Assembly (NCBI GenBank): GCA_014841835.1
Contig: JACYUQ010000002.1
Location: 248,001 to 312,000, forward strand
Direction of reading: 5' to 3'
Length of the DNA stretch: 64,000 nt
DNA from: Oxalobacteraceae sp. CFBP 13730
GTDB lineage: Bacteria > Pseudomonadota > Gammaproteobacteria > Burkholderiales > Burkholderiaceae_D
Shown: in pieces, positions 17,560 to 25,801 of the stretch
Layout: each line of letters starts with the position of its first letter
Position numbering within the stretch: position 1 is the stretch's first letter
Position numbers and translations under genes: made by a program
The notes under the pieces: model-generated
The model's input: the letters and a program-made list of their open reading frames with translations, nothing else
Told to the model about the DNA's origin: nothing
The model's database searches: none

Positions 17560-19548
17560 ATGGTGAATGGCCATTACCACCCTTTGCTGGTCATCATCTC
17601 GATCCTGGTCGGCGTGCTGGCGTCGTACACGGCCCTGAGCCTGGTGACGCGCGTCAAGCAGACCAACGGGCGCGCACGCTATGCCTGGGTTGCCGGCGGC
17701 GCCCTGGCCATGGGCAGCGGTATCTGGGCGATGCACTTCATCGGGATGCAGGCGTTTCGTCTTCCGCTGCCGATCGGCTACGACGCCATGAGCACCTTCG
17801 TCTCGTGGCTGTTGCCCGTGGTGTCGTCCGGTCTGGCACTCTGGCAAGTACGGCACCGCACGGTCAAGCCACGGCATCTTGCGGCCAGCGCACTGCTGAT
17901 GGGGCTGGCGATCAACGCCATGCACTACACCGGCATGGCCAGCATGCAGATGCATCCGGCGATCACGTATATTCCGTGGCTGTTCGCGCTGTCGGTGCTC
18001 ATCGCGATCAGCGTGTCGGCGCTGGCGCTGCAGATCGGCATGCGCATGCACGAGGCAGGGCGCCCGCGCTCCGGGCTGCAACTGGCAGCCAGCATCGTCA
18101 TGGGCAGCGCCATCGCCGGCATGCATTACACCGGCATGGCCGCCGCGCATTTCGCGCCGGGCAGCATCTGCCGCGCTGCCCTGGTGGGCGTCGATCAGGA
18201 TTACCTGGCGGCGCTCGTGACACTCGCCACAGTGTCGCTGCTGGGCATCACGCTGCTGGCCACGATTTTCGATGCGCGGCTCGCGGCGCGCAACGAGACC
18301 ATCGCTGCCTCGCTCGTGGCGGCGGCCGAGCGCCAGAAGCTGTTCCTGATCGAGCAGCAGGCGCGGCTCGACGCCGAAAACGTCAGCCAGATGAAGGATG
18401 ACTTCCTGGCCACGCTGTCGCATGAACTGCGCACGCCGCTCAACGCAATGTTGGGATGGTCGCAGTTGTTGCTGCAGGGCGGGCGCGACGAGGCTGCGAT
18501 CAGGCGCGGCCTGGGCACGATCGAACGCAATGCACGCGCGCAGTCCGAACTGATCGAAGACATGCTCGACATGAGCCGCTTATTGGCCGGCAAGGTGCGG
18601 ATCGACAGCACGTTGCTGCAGCCGCATGAGTTCATCGACGCGGCGCTCGACACGACGCGGCCGGCCGCGCTGGCACGCCAGGTGACGCTGGTCAGCCAGC
18701 TCGACGCCAGCGCCGGGCGCATCCTTGGCGACAGCGGCCGCATGCAGCAGGTGCTGGTGAATCTCTTGTCCAATGCCATCAAGTTCAGCGAGCCGGGCGG
18801 CGTGGTGTCCGTGACGCTGCGCGCCGTCGCGGGTGCCAGCGAAATCACCGTGCAGGATGCCGGCGCGGGCATCCCGGCCGCGTTCCTGCCGTTCGTGTTC
18901 GACCGTTTTCGTCAGGCCGATGCGTCGTCGACGCGGCGCCATGGGGGCCTTGGCCTGGGGCTGGCGATCGCGCGCCAGCTGATCGAGTTGCAGGGTGGCA
19001 CCCTGAGCGTGGCCAGCGAAGGCGAAGGCAAGGGCGCCGCGTTCACGCTGCGCATGCCGCTGGCAAGCAGCAGTGTTGCCCCGTCCACCGACGCCCCCGC
19101 CGTCGCGGCACCGGCCCAGGGATTGCCACTGACAGCGCTCGCGCTGCAAGGCCTGACCGTGCTGGTGATCGACGATGCGCTCGATTCGCTCGAGCTCGTG
19201 CAGGCCGTGCTGGCGCCCAGCCAGGCCACGATCCTGACCGCCACTGGCGCCCAGGAAGCGCTGCGCCTGATCGGGCTGCACCGGCCCGACCTGATCATCA
19301 GCGATATCGGGATGCCGCTCATCGATGGCTTCGAGTTCATCCGCAAGGTGCGCGCGTTGCCTGACCGCCTGATCGCCAGCGTGCCCGTGATCGCGCTGAC
19401 GGCGTTTTCGCGCCGCGAAGACGAGCAGAAGGTGCTGGCGGCGGGGTTCGACGAATTCCTGGCCAAGCCGCTGGTGCCGGCGGCGCTTTTGCAGACTGTG
19501 GCGGCAGTCAATGCGCGCCGTACACCGGCGCCGGCGCCGGCCGTGTAG
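17560..19548 (+). CDS. MHYT-domain hybrid sensor histidine kinase/response regulator
   Basis: A 662-residue membrane-bound hybrid kinase. The N-terminal 240 residues form a polytopic MHYT sensor with three copies of the motif (MHFIGM near 58, MHYTGM near 121 and 188), a domain proposed to bind copper and sense O2, CO or NO. A short linker leads to the HisKA/HATPase_c core: phospho-acceptor His in SHELRTPLN near 288, N box NLLSNAIKFSEP, G1 DAGAGIP, G2 GGLGLGLAI. A C-terminal receiver domain (about 530-650) has VIDDALDS, acceptor D582 in ISDIGMP, and the KPL lysine. The stand-alone HPt protein at 10.4 kb could be its relay partner, but that is speculation. The ATG at 17560 lacks a strong Shine-Dalgarno. 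Confidence 0.92.
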   Translation: MVNGHYHPLLVIISILVGVLASYTALSLVTRVKQTNGRARYAWVAGGALAMGSGIWAMHFIGMQAFRLPLPIGYDAMSTFVSWLLPVVSSGLALWQVRHRTVKPRHLAASALLMGLAINAMHYTGMASMQMHPAITYIPWLFALSVLIAISVSALALQIGMRMHEAGRPRSGLQLAASIVMGSAIAGMHYTGMAAAHFAPGSICRAALVGVDQDYLAALVTLATVSLLGITLLATIFDARLAARNETIAASLVAAAERQKLFLIEQQARLDAENVSQMKDDFLATLSHELRTPLNAMLGWSQLLLQGGRDEAAIRRGLGTIERNARAQSELIEDMLDMSRLLAGKVRIDSTLLQPHEFIDAALDTTRPAALARQVTLVSQLDASAGRILGDSGRMQQVLVNLLSNAIKFSEPGGVVSVTLRAVAGASEITVQDAGAGIPAAFLPFVFDRFRQADASSTRRHGGLGLGLAIARQLIELQGGTLSVASEGEGKGAAFTLRMPLASSSVAPSTDAPAVAAPAQGLPLTALALQGLTVLVIDDALDSLELVQAVLAPSQATILTATGAQEALRLIGLHRPDLIISDIGMPLIDGFEFIRKVRALPDRLIASVPVIALTAFSRREDEQKVLAAGFDEFLAKPLVPAALLQTVAAVNARRTPAPAPAV

Positions 19549-19551
19549 GGC

Positions 19552-21675
19552 TCAGGCCGCCACGCCCGGCAGCACCAAATCAAGCTGCAGGGCGCCTTCC
19601 GGACACCGGAGGCCAGCCACGATATATGCACGGTTGCGGCCCGCTTCCTTGCCCTTGTACATGGCGCGGTCGGCCAGCGCGATGGCTTGCTGCCAGTCCA
19701 TCGCTGGCGTGGGCGGCTCGTCTTCACCCGGTGCAAACGGCAGCGCAACGGCGCCGGCTGTCGCGCTGATCGCCAGGCGGGTGCCGTCGGCCAGCACAAT
19801 GGGCGCGCTGGCCAGCGCATCCAGGATCCGGCGCACCAGCAGTGGCCGCTGCGCACGCGTGACGCCCTGTGAATACACGAGAAATTCTTCACCACCCCAG
19901 CGCAGCACCATGTCCGACTCGCGCAGCGTCGCACGCAGGCGCTTGCCCACTTCGACCAGCACGGCGTCGCCGGCAGCGTGGCCGTAATCATCGTTGATGC
20001 GCTTGAAGTGATCGATGTCGAGCAGCGTGAAGCAGTCGGCGGCGTCCGGCTGCGGGGCCGCCTCGCCGGTGCGGCTGCGCATGCGGTCCTGGAACGAGCG
20101 CCGGTTGTGCAGACCCGTGAGCGGATCGTGCGCCGAATGGTGGGCCAGCTCGGCGTTCAATTCCGTCAGGCGCTGGCCGGTGCGCTCGGACTTGCGGTAC
20201 AGCCAGAGCACGCCTGAGCACAGCAGCAGGGCCAGTGCGGCGCCCAGCGAGGCGACTGTCTGGATCAGCGTGCGGTGCCGCAGCTCGGCGTCCTTGGCGG
20301 CGTTTTCCAGGCGCAGGCTGTCGATCTGGGCAGCGCGCTCGCGCGCCTTGAACTGTTCTTGCAGCGCAGAGACCGCCTTGTTGCGGTCATCCAGCGACAG
20401 TTGCTGCAGTACGGTTTCGCGTTCCCGCAGCGTGGCGAGCGCTTCCTTGAACCGTCCGGCGCGCTCGAGCGCATGGCTTTTCTCGCTCAGGATACGACCG
20501 AGTGTCGACAGCGCGCCGGCGCGGCGCATGGCTGCGCACACCTCGTCGACCAGGCGCATGCCTTCCTGATGGCGGCCCTGGCCGAACAGCGCAAAGCCCA
20601 GGTTCGCCGTGGCCATGTGCAGGCTGATCTTGTCCTCGCTGCTTTGCGCGGGTATCAGCGCGGCGCGGGCGGCCGTTTCAGCCTCGGCGTAGCGGCCCAG
20701 CTTGAGGTAGGCGTTGGCAATATTGCCCAGCGTATTGGCCTGAACCGATAGCAATTGATGGGTGTGCGCCAGCGCCAGCGCCCGCTCGAAGGCCACCAGC
20801 GCCGCTTCCGGCTGATCCTGTGCGACCAGCGCGCGGCCTTCGAAGAACGACGCTGCGGCGTCCAGCCGCGGCGGCAGGCGTTGTGCGCCAGCCCGGACTT
20901 CGCGCAGCGTCTCCAGCGCACGCATGGGGTCGCGCGCATTGACGTACATGCGCGCCATTGCCAGCAGGATGTCGGCTTTGCGCGGACTCCACAGGTCGGG
21001 ATGGTTCTGGACCAGCTCCAGTGCGCGCAGAAAATGTTGCAACGCGCGGTCGTACTGGCCCACGGCGCTGAACGCGGCGCCCTGGAGCGCATCGAAGCCA
21101 CCCTTGAATTCCAGGCTGTCGAGATCGCGGTAGCGACTGCCAAGCGTTTCCAGCAAGCCAAGCGCGGCGGCAGGATCGTTGTTTTCGATCAGGCGATAGA
21201 CGCGGCCCAGGCTGGCCACGGCCAGAGTGCGCGGATCGTGCGCGACTGTCGCCAGCCGGATGATCTGTTCGTTGATGTTGTACGCTGCGCGGAGATTGCC
21301 GCCATCAACATACACCCGGCGCAGCAGGAACAGATAGCGAATCCGCACCGCGTAGGGCGCGCCGGCAATCAGCGTCGGGCCTTCCCGCACCAGCGTGGTG
21401 CGCCCCAGCGCATGATCCTGTTCGGCCAGCGCAGCGATTTCTTCGAGGCGCGCTGCCGCATGCGGCGCGGCCGCCGCGTTTGACGCGACGCCGCCAAGTG
21501 CCAGCGTCAATGCCAGCGCATTGGCCATCGCCACGCGTCGCCAGCCATCGCTGTGAGAGGCGGGCGCGGCAAGCAGGGTGGTCAGGTGGCCTGGGGTGAC
21601 AATCATGGCGGGGAACAGCGGTGTGCGAACGGCGGAAGGCGGCCCATCCAATATGGGAGGAAAGCTACCACCCAT
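19552..21675 (-). CDS. TPR-repeat transmembrane diguanylate cyclase (GGDEF)
   Basis: About 707 residues. A hydrophobic signal (near 50-70, ALALTLALGGVASNAAAA) is followed by roughly 380 residues of TPR-like helical repeats predicted to be periplasmic (AYLKLGRYAEAETAARAAL is the clearest), a coiled coil with EQFKARERAAQIDSLRLENAAK, one transmembrane helix (LGAALALLLCSGVLWLY), and a C-terminal GGDEF domain with DIDHFKRINDDYGH and intact GGEEF. It probably makes c-di-GMP in response to a periplasmic cue. The start is uncertain: 21675, 21606 and 21528 are all in-frame ATG codons, and the last places the signal peptide at the very N-terminus. Convergent with the MHYT kinase gene, 3 bp apart. Confidence 0.88.
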   Translation of the reverse strand: MGGSFPPILDGPPSAVRTPLFPAMIVTPGHLTTLLAAPASHSDGWRRVAMANALALTLALGGVASNAAAAPHAAARLEEIAALAEQDHALGRTTLVREGPTLIAGAPYAVRIRYLFLLRRVYVDGGNLRAAYNINEQIIRLATVAHDPRTLAVASLGRVYRLIENNDPAAALGLLETLGSRYRDLDSLEFKGGFDALQGAAFSAVGQYDRALQHFLRALELVQNHPDLWSPRKADILLAMARMYVNARDPMRALETLREVRAGAQRLPPRLDAAASFFEGRALVAQDQPEAALVAFERALALAHTHQLLSVQANTLGNIANAYLKLGRYAEAETAARAALIPAQSSEDKISLHMATANLGFALFGQGRHQEGMRLVDEVCAAMRRAGALSTLGRILSEKSHALERAGRFKEALATLRERETVLQQLSLDDRNKAVSALQEQFKARERAAQIDSLRLENAAKDAELRHRTLIQTVASLGAALALLLCSGVLWLYRKSERTGQRLTELNAELAHHSAHDPLTGLHNRRSFQDRMRSRTGEAAPQPDAADCFTLLDIDHFKRINDDYGHAAGDAVLVEVGKRLRATLRESDMVLRWGGEEFLVYSQGVTRAQRPLLVRRILDALASAPIVLADGTRLAISATAGAVALPFAPGEDEPPTPAMDWQQAIALADRAMYKGKEAGRNRAYIVAGLRCPEGALQLDLVLPGVAA

Positions 21676-21789
21676 TATCGAATGTTGAATTTAGGAAATC
21701 AAGAAAGGTCGGGCCGGGCGCGCTGTTTACGCAACGCTTGCCAGATTTGCCAGTGGGCACGTAAATTGCAGGAGTTTCGCCAGATTGCT

Positions 21790-21818
21790 TTGATTCGAGA
21801 CAACATTCTGGTTATATT
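21790..21818 (+). promoter_or_regulatory. predicted sigma70 promoter of the APC permease
   Basis: TTGATT (21790-21795) and TATATT (21813-21818) with exactly 17 bp between them, 4/6 and 5/6 matches to consensus. Transcription would begin near 21825, leaving an untranslated leader of about 158 nt. Confidence 0.65.
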
Positions 21819-21908
21819 GGCACACCTGTAAAAAAGCTGAAAGGCGACGGGTAAGCAGCGGCGGTTTCCAGGTCAGGCAAGCCGGCCCACCAGGCAGGAT
21901 CTCGGGAG

Positions 21909-21933
21909 TGCGCCCGCCCATCAGGCGAGCGCA
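21909..21933 (+). promoter_or_regulatory. stem-loop in permease mRNA leader
   Basis: TGCGCCCGCC and GGCGAGCGCA pair with one C-A mismatch around a CATCA loop, 50 bp before the start codon. No T run follows, so it is not a simple terminator. A regulatory role is only suggested by its position. Confidence 0.35.
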
Positions 21934-21982
21934 GTAATGACAAGACGCGGGACCACACCATTATTTGATTGGAGAACACGTA

Positions 21983-23383
21983 GTGAGTATTTTTAGAACC
22001 AAGAATCTGGACGCGATGATCGCCGCAAGCGCCAAGCCCGGCGGCCTCAAGAAAGTGCTCGGCCCGACCGACCTGATCCTGCTCGGTATCGGCGCCATCG
22101 TCGGCACCGGTATTTTCGTGCTGACTGGCACCGGCGCCGTCACGGCCGGCCCCGGGCTGTCGCTGTCGTTTGTCATCGCGGCGATGGCATGCTGCTTTGC
22201 CGCGCTGTGCTACGCCGAATTCGCCTCGACCGTCCCGGTCGCCGGTTCCATCTATACCTACAGCTACGCCACGCTGGGCGAATTCGTCGCCTGGATGATC
22301 GGCTGGGACTTGCTGCTCGAGTACGGCCTGGCCACGTCGACCGTCGCGGTCGGCTGGTCGGGTTATTTCCAGTCGCTGCTGTCGGGCTTTGGCCTCGTGC
22401 TGCCGGACGCGCTGACCGCCGCCCCCGGGGCGCGCCCTGGCGTCGAGACCCTGTTCAACCTGCCGGCCTTCCTGATCATGATGGCCATCACGTTCCTGCT
22501 GTCGCTCGGCATGCGCGAGTCGGCTCGTTTGAACAACGTCATGGTGATCATCAAGATCAGTGTCGTGCTGCTGTTCATCGCCGTCGGCGTGGGCCACGTC
22601 AAGCCGGAGAACTGGCAGCCGTACATGCCTTACGGCATGACGGGCGTGATGAGCGCCGCCGCGCTGGTGTTCTTTGCCTTCATCGGCTTCGACGCCGTCA
22701 CGTCGGCCGCCGAGGAAGTGAAGAACCCGGCGCGTGACCTGCCGATCGGGATCATCGGTTCGCTGATCATCTGCACCATCCTGTACGTCGTGGTCGCGGC
22801 GATCATGACCGGCATCGTGCCGCACATGGACTTCAAGGGCGTCGACCATCCGGTGTCGCTGGCGCTGCAGGTGGCCGGTGAAGACTGGGTCGCCGGCTTC
22901 GTCGACCTGGCTGCGATTCTGGGCATGAGCACCGTGATGCTGGTGATGGCGTATGGCCAGACCCGCATCCTGTTCGCGATGTCGCGTGACGGCCTGATGC
23001 CGGCGCGCCTGTCGAAGGTGCACCCGAAATACGGCACGCCATTCTTCGCAACCTGGCTGGTGGGCATCATCTTCGGCCTGATCGCTGCCGTGGTGCCACT
23101 GACGGTGCTGGCCGAGCTGGTCAATATCGGCACGCTGGCCGCCTTCACGCTGGTCTCGATCGCCGTGATCGTGCTGCGCAAGAAGCGTCCTGACCTGCCA
23201 CGTGCGTTCCGTTGCCCGGCCGTGCCGTTGATCCCGATCCTGGCGATCATCTTCTGCCTGGTGCTGATGTCGTTCCTGAGCTGGCATACCTGGGTCGCGT
23301 TCGCGATCTGGCTGAGCATTGGCGCGATCGTTTACTTCGGCTATGCACGCAAGCACTCGCTGCTGAACAACACGCCACAGTAA
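21983..23383 (+). CDS. APC-superfamily amino acid permease (cationic amino acid transporter type)
   Basis: A 466-residue, roughly 12-helix inner-membrane permease. The N-terminal LKKVLGPTDLILLGIGAIVGTGIFVLTG holds the APC helix 1 unwound motif (GAIVGTGIF), followed by YAEFASTVPVAGSIYTYSYA and FFAFIGFDAVTSAAEEVKNPARDLP, which are typical of the CAT/YfnA group that exchanges or imports amino acids. Substrate is not determined by sequence; proximity to the cyanophycin genes makes arginine or lysine attractive but unproven. I start at GTG 21983 because GGAGA lies 7 bases upstream; the frame continues to a TTG at 21965. The gene has its own promoter and structured leader. Confidence 0.9.
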   Translation: MSIFRTKNLDAMIAASAKPGGLKKVLGPTDLILLGIGAIVGTGIFVLTGTGAVTAGPGLSLSFVIAAMACCFAALCYAEFASTVPVAGSIYTYSYATLGEFVAWMIGWDLLLEYGLATSTVAVGWSGYFQSLLSGFGLVLPDALTAAPGARPGVETLFNLPAFLIMMAITFLLSLGMRESARLNNVMVIIKISVVLLFIAVGVGHVKPENWQPYMPYGMTGVMSAAALVFFAFIGFDAVTSAAEEVKNPARDLPIGIIGSLIICTILYVVVAAIMTGIVPHMDFKGVDHPVSLALQVAGEDWVAGFVDLAAILGMSTVMLVMAYGQTRILFAMSRDGLMPARLSKVHPKYGTPFFATWLVGIIFGLIAAVVPLTVLAELVNIGTLAAFTLVSIAVIVLRKKRPDLPRAFRCPAVPLIPILAIIFCLVLMSFLSWHTWVAFAIWLSIGAIVYFGYARKHSLLNNTPQ

Positions 23384-23497
23384 AACGCCACAACTCGCTG
23401 CGTGTTTTGCGCCCCTGCCGGCACGGGGGCTTCATGGTAGGCTCTCGTTGGCGACGCTGTCATGGCGTTATGTGAACGAATAGCAAAGGAAACAACC

Positions 23498-24112
23498 ATG
23501 AGTGCCATCGTGCTGGGTGGGGGCGACGCCCTCCTGATCGTCGACCCGCAGGTCGACTTCCTCCCCGGCGGCAGCCTGGGCGTCCCGCAAGGTGACGCCG
23601 TGCTGGCCCCGATCAATCGCCTGATCGACCTGTACCGCACGCATGCGTTGCCGGTGTACGTGTCGCGTGACTGGCACCCTGCGCTGCACTGTTCGTTTGC
23701 TGGTCAAGGTGGCCCGTGGCCCGTGCACTGCGTGGCCGGCAGCGACGGCGCGCGCTTTGCGCCAGGCTTGCAGCTGGACGACGCCGTGGTCGTGTCCAAG
23801 GCAACCACGGTCGACGTCGACGCATATTCGGCCTTCAATGGCACCGGCCTGGCCGACACGCTGCGTGAGCGTGGCATCCGGCGCCTGGTCGTGTGCGGAC
23901 TGGCAACGGACTATTGCGTGCTCAATACGGTGCTCGACGCGCTGGCGGCAGGCTTTGATGTACTCCTTGCCACCGAGGCGATACGCGCCGTGAACGTCAA
24001 CGCTGACGACGGCGACCTGGCGCTGCAGCAAATGCGCGAGCGTGGTGCAATGCCGGTACAACTGACCGGCGCCGGGCTGGTGGCAGACCTGGCGCTGGGC
24101 GCGGCAGCGTGA
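23498..24112 (+). CDS. pncA: nicotinamidase
   Basis: Deamidates nicotinamide to nicotinate for NAD salvage. The 204-residue isochorismatase-fold enzyme shows the triad Asp (D16 in IVDPQVDFLPGGSL), Lys (VVVSKATTVD) and Cys (CGLATDYCVLNT), and the metal-binding Asp/His set around SRDWHPALHCSFAGQ. Start at 23498 is supported by AAAGGAAA about 7 bases upstream and by the family's beginning; an in-frame ATG at 23462 would add 12 unrelated residues. Length fits the 200-215 norm. It sits 114 bp after the permease stop, and the cyanophycin block follows. Confidence 0.94.
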   Translation: MSAIVLGGGDALLIVDPQVDFLPGGSLGVPQGDAVLAPINRLIDLYRTHALPVYVSRDWHPALHCSFAGQGGPWPVHCVAGSDGARFAPGLQLDDAVVVSKATTVDVDAYSAFNGTGLADTLRERGIRRLVVCGLATDYCVLNTVLDALAAGFDVLLATEAIRAVNVNADDGDLALQQMRERGAMPVQLTGAGLVADLALGAAA

Positions 24113-24186
24113 TCAACCGGGTCAACGACTGCGTGAACCGATAATATTTTTGTAATCCCTATCTTACAGGCTCACAGCGCGCCTAC

Positions 24187-24252
24187 CGATTTTCTTGAAA
24201 CCGTTCAGCACGGATAATGCGTCACCGTCCATAGAACGCATTTCAAGAATCG
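24187..24252. repeat. inverted repeat upstream of the iron-oxidase-like gene
   Basis: CGATTTTCTTGAAA (24187-24200) and TTTCAAGAATCG (24241-24252) are inverted copies with one bulged T, separated by 40 bp that include GATAAT at 24212-24217. The right arm ends 4 bases before the ATG at 24257, over the probable ribosome site. It could be a regulator site or an mRNA hairpin; the position of the putative -10 favours the former. Confidence 0.45.
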
Positions 24253-24256
24253 AGAC

Positions 24257-25711
24257 ATGAGCCCAATGCTGTTAGCCGACGCGCCAGGCGTCCAGAATGC
24301 CCCCCTGCCTACCGGGCAGGGTGCCAGGAATCTGTACTTCTCGCTGTATGCCGACCCGGCAGCGCAGCCCGAGGTAGCCACATCGTTCATCGACGACCAG
24401 ATCGCGCTTGCGCGTGAGCTGCCGGTCGATTTGCCATCGAATATCAACGATCTGCAAGCGTGGATCGAAGAGCGCACCGAGATCGTGGGGCAGGAATACC
24501 GCGATTATCTGGCGGCGCGCAAGAACGGCGCGCCGCGCCGGTACTTCGGCACGCGCGCCCATGCGCTGTATTTCATCAAGGGCGTCGCCCCGACCAAACT
24601 GGTCGATGGTGCCTGGCTGTATGGCCTGGTGCGCCAGTGGGACGACGTCGCATTCCATCCGCTGATCAAGACGTACCTGGAAGAGCTGGGCGATGGTTTG
24701 CCAGACAAGAACCACGTGACGCTGTACCGCAAGCTGCTGGCCACGCACGGCTGCGACAGCTGGGATGGTCTGAGCGACGACCATTTCCTGCAGGGCGCAC
24801 TGCAACTGGCGCTGGGGCACCATGCTGAGCATTACCTGCCGGAGATCATCGGCTACAACCTCGGTTACGAGCAGTTGCCGCTGCACCTGTTGATCACATC
24901 CTACGAACTTAACGAACTGGGCATCGACCCATACTACTTCACGCTGCACGTCACGGTCGACAATTCCGCCAGCGGCCATGCCCGCAAGGCGGTGCAGTCG
25001 GTCCACGACCTGATGCCACGCGTGGGCGACCGCGATGCTTTCTGGCAGCGTGTCGTGAATGGCTATCGCCTCAACGAGCTGGGCGCGAGCACGACGTCGG
25101 TCATTGGCGAATTCGATCTGCAGGACGAGCTGGTCGACATCATGGCGGCCAAGAGTGTCGTCGGCAAGAACATGCACTCCGATTACTGCCGCGTGGCAGG
25201 CCGCTCGGTTAACGACTGGCTGACCGAGCCAGCACAGATTCCCGCATTCCTGGCAGCGCTGGAAGAAGCTGGCTGGATCAAGCGGGGTGAGCAGGTCGAG
25301 CACAGCCGCTTCTGGCGCCTGGTCGAAGGCGAGCGCGCCGAGATGTTCGGTGTCTTCAATGCCTACGAATTGCAGGTGCTGCGCGACTGGATCACCAGCC
25401 ACCCTGACGGCGGCCAGGCGGCCGGCCCGCGTGTCCTGACCGCCCGTGCACGCCAGCGCACGCTCGACCAGCACGGTCTGGGCACCGAGCGCGGAACCGC
25501 ATTCCCGGTGCGTGGCCTGATCCGCCGCCACACCGGTGCGGATGCGCAGGACACCGGTAACGAACTGCGGGTGCTGGAGCAGCAGGTTGCTGCCAGCAGC
25601 GGCAAGCAGGAGGCCATGGCGCTGCTGGCGCGCCTGCTCTCGCCCGAAGTGCACCACACCACGGTGGGCCTGATGGCCACCCGGATGTATACGCAACTGT
25701 TCGACGCCTGA
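24257..25711 (+). CDS. haem-oxygenase-like iron-containing redox enzyme family protein, next to cphA
   Basis: A 484-residue protein I place in the Haem_oxygenas_2/iron-containing redox enzyme family (haem-oxygenase-like diiron oxidases, HDO). The family-like core runs from about 130 to 270: YLEELGDGLPDKNHVTLY, then LALGHHAEHYLPEIIGYNLGYE, and ELNELGIDPYYFTLHVTVDN followed by SGHARKAV, giving the E...H and H-x3-D-x5-H pattern expected of a non-haem iron site. About 200 further residues with no obvious domain follow. Characterised HDO members carry out unusual amino- or fatty-acid oxidations, but the substrate here is unknown. cphA begins 90 bp downstream, after a stem-loop (25731-25772) without a T run, so co-transcription is likely. 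Family moderately sure; role unknown. Confidence 0.75.
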   Translation: MSPMLLADAPGVQNAPLPTGQGARNLYFSLYADPAAQPEVATSFIDDQIALARELPVDLPSNINDLQAWIEERTEIVGQEYRDYLAARKNGAPRRYFGTRAHALYFIKGVAPTKLVDGAWLYGLVRQWDDVAFHPLIKTYLEELGDGLPDKNHVTLYRKLLATHGCDSWDGLSDDHFLQGALQLALGHHAEHYLPEIIGYNLGYEQLPLHLLITSYELNELGIDPYYFTLHVTVDNSASGHARKAVQSVHDLMPRVGDRDAFWQRVVNGYRLNELGASTTSVIGEFDLQDELVDIMAAKSVVGKNMHSDYCRVAGRSVNDWLTEPAQIPAFLAALEEAGWIKRGEQVEHSRFWRLVEGERAEMFGVFNAYELQVLRDWITSHPDGGQAAGPRVLTARARQRTLDQHGLGTERGTAFPVRGLIRRHTGADAQDTGNELRVLEQQVAASSGKQEAMALLARLLSPEVHHTTVGLMATRMYTQLFDA

Positions 25712-25801
25712 GGCGGACGAATCGTGCACAAAGCGGCCGGACCACGTGGAGAACGTGTGCCGGCCGTCGCTTCATCAACACCATAACAAGGGAACACCAA
25801 C

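Larger units (their letters stand above)
21676..21982. other. 307-bp divergent intergenic region with permease leader
   Basis: It separates the TPR-GGDEF gene from the APC permease. It contains a good plus-strand promoter (21790-21818), then a leader of about 158 nt with a GC-rich hairpin at 21909-21933, and the GGAGA ribosome site at 21971-21975. I do not recognise a known riboswitch. The left 110 bp must serve the minus-strand gene; no clear promoter is seen there. Confidence 0.5.

Noticed and set aside
21909..21970. Possible guanidine-III riboswitch before the permease
   Set aside because: Only a short GACAAGACG string is similar; the conserved first helix and pseudoknot sequences are absent.
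21812..23356. A 514-codon minus-strand open frame
   Set aside because: It lies antisense to the APC permease and encodes a low-complexity Gln/His/Arg/Asp-rich product with no recognisable domain.
25731..25772. Stem-loop between the iron-oxidase-like gene and cphA as a terminator
   Set aside because: The arms (AAGCGGCCGG and CCGGCCGTCGCTT) pair with a bulge but no T run follows, so it is unlikely to end transcription.
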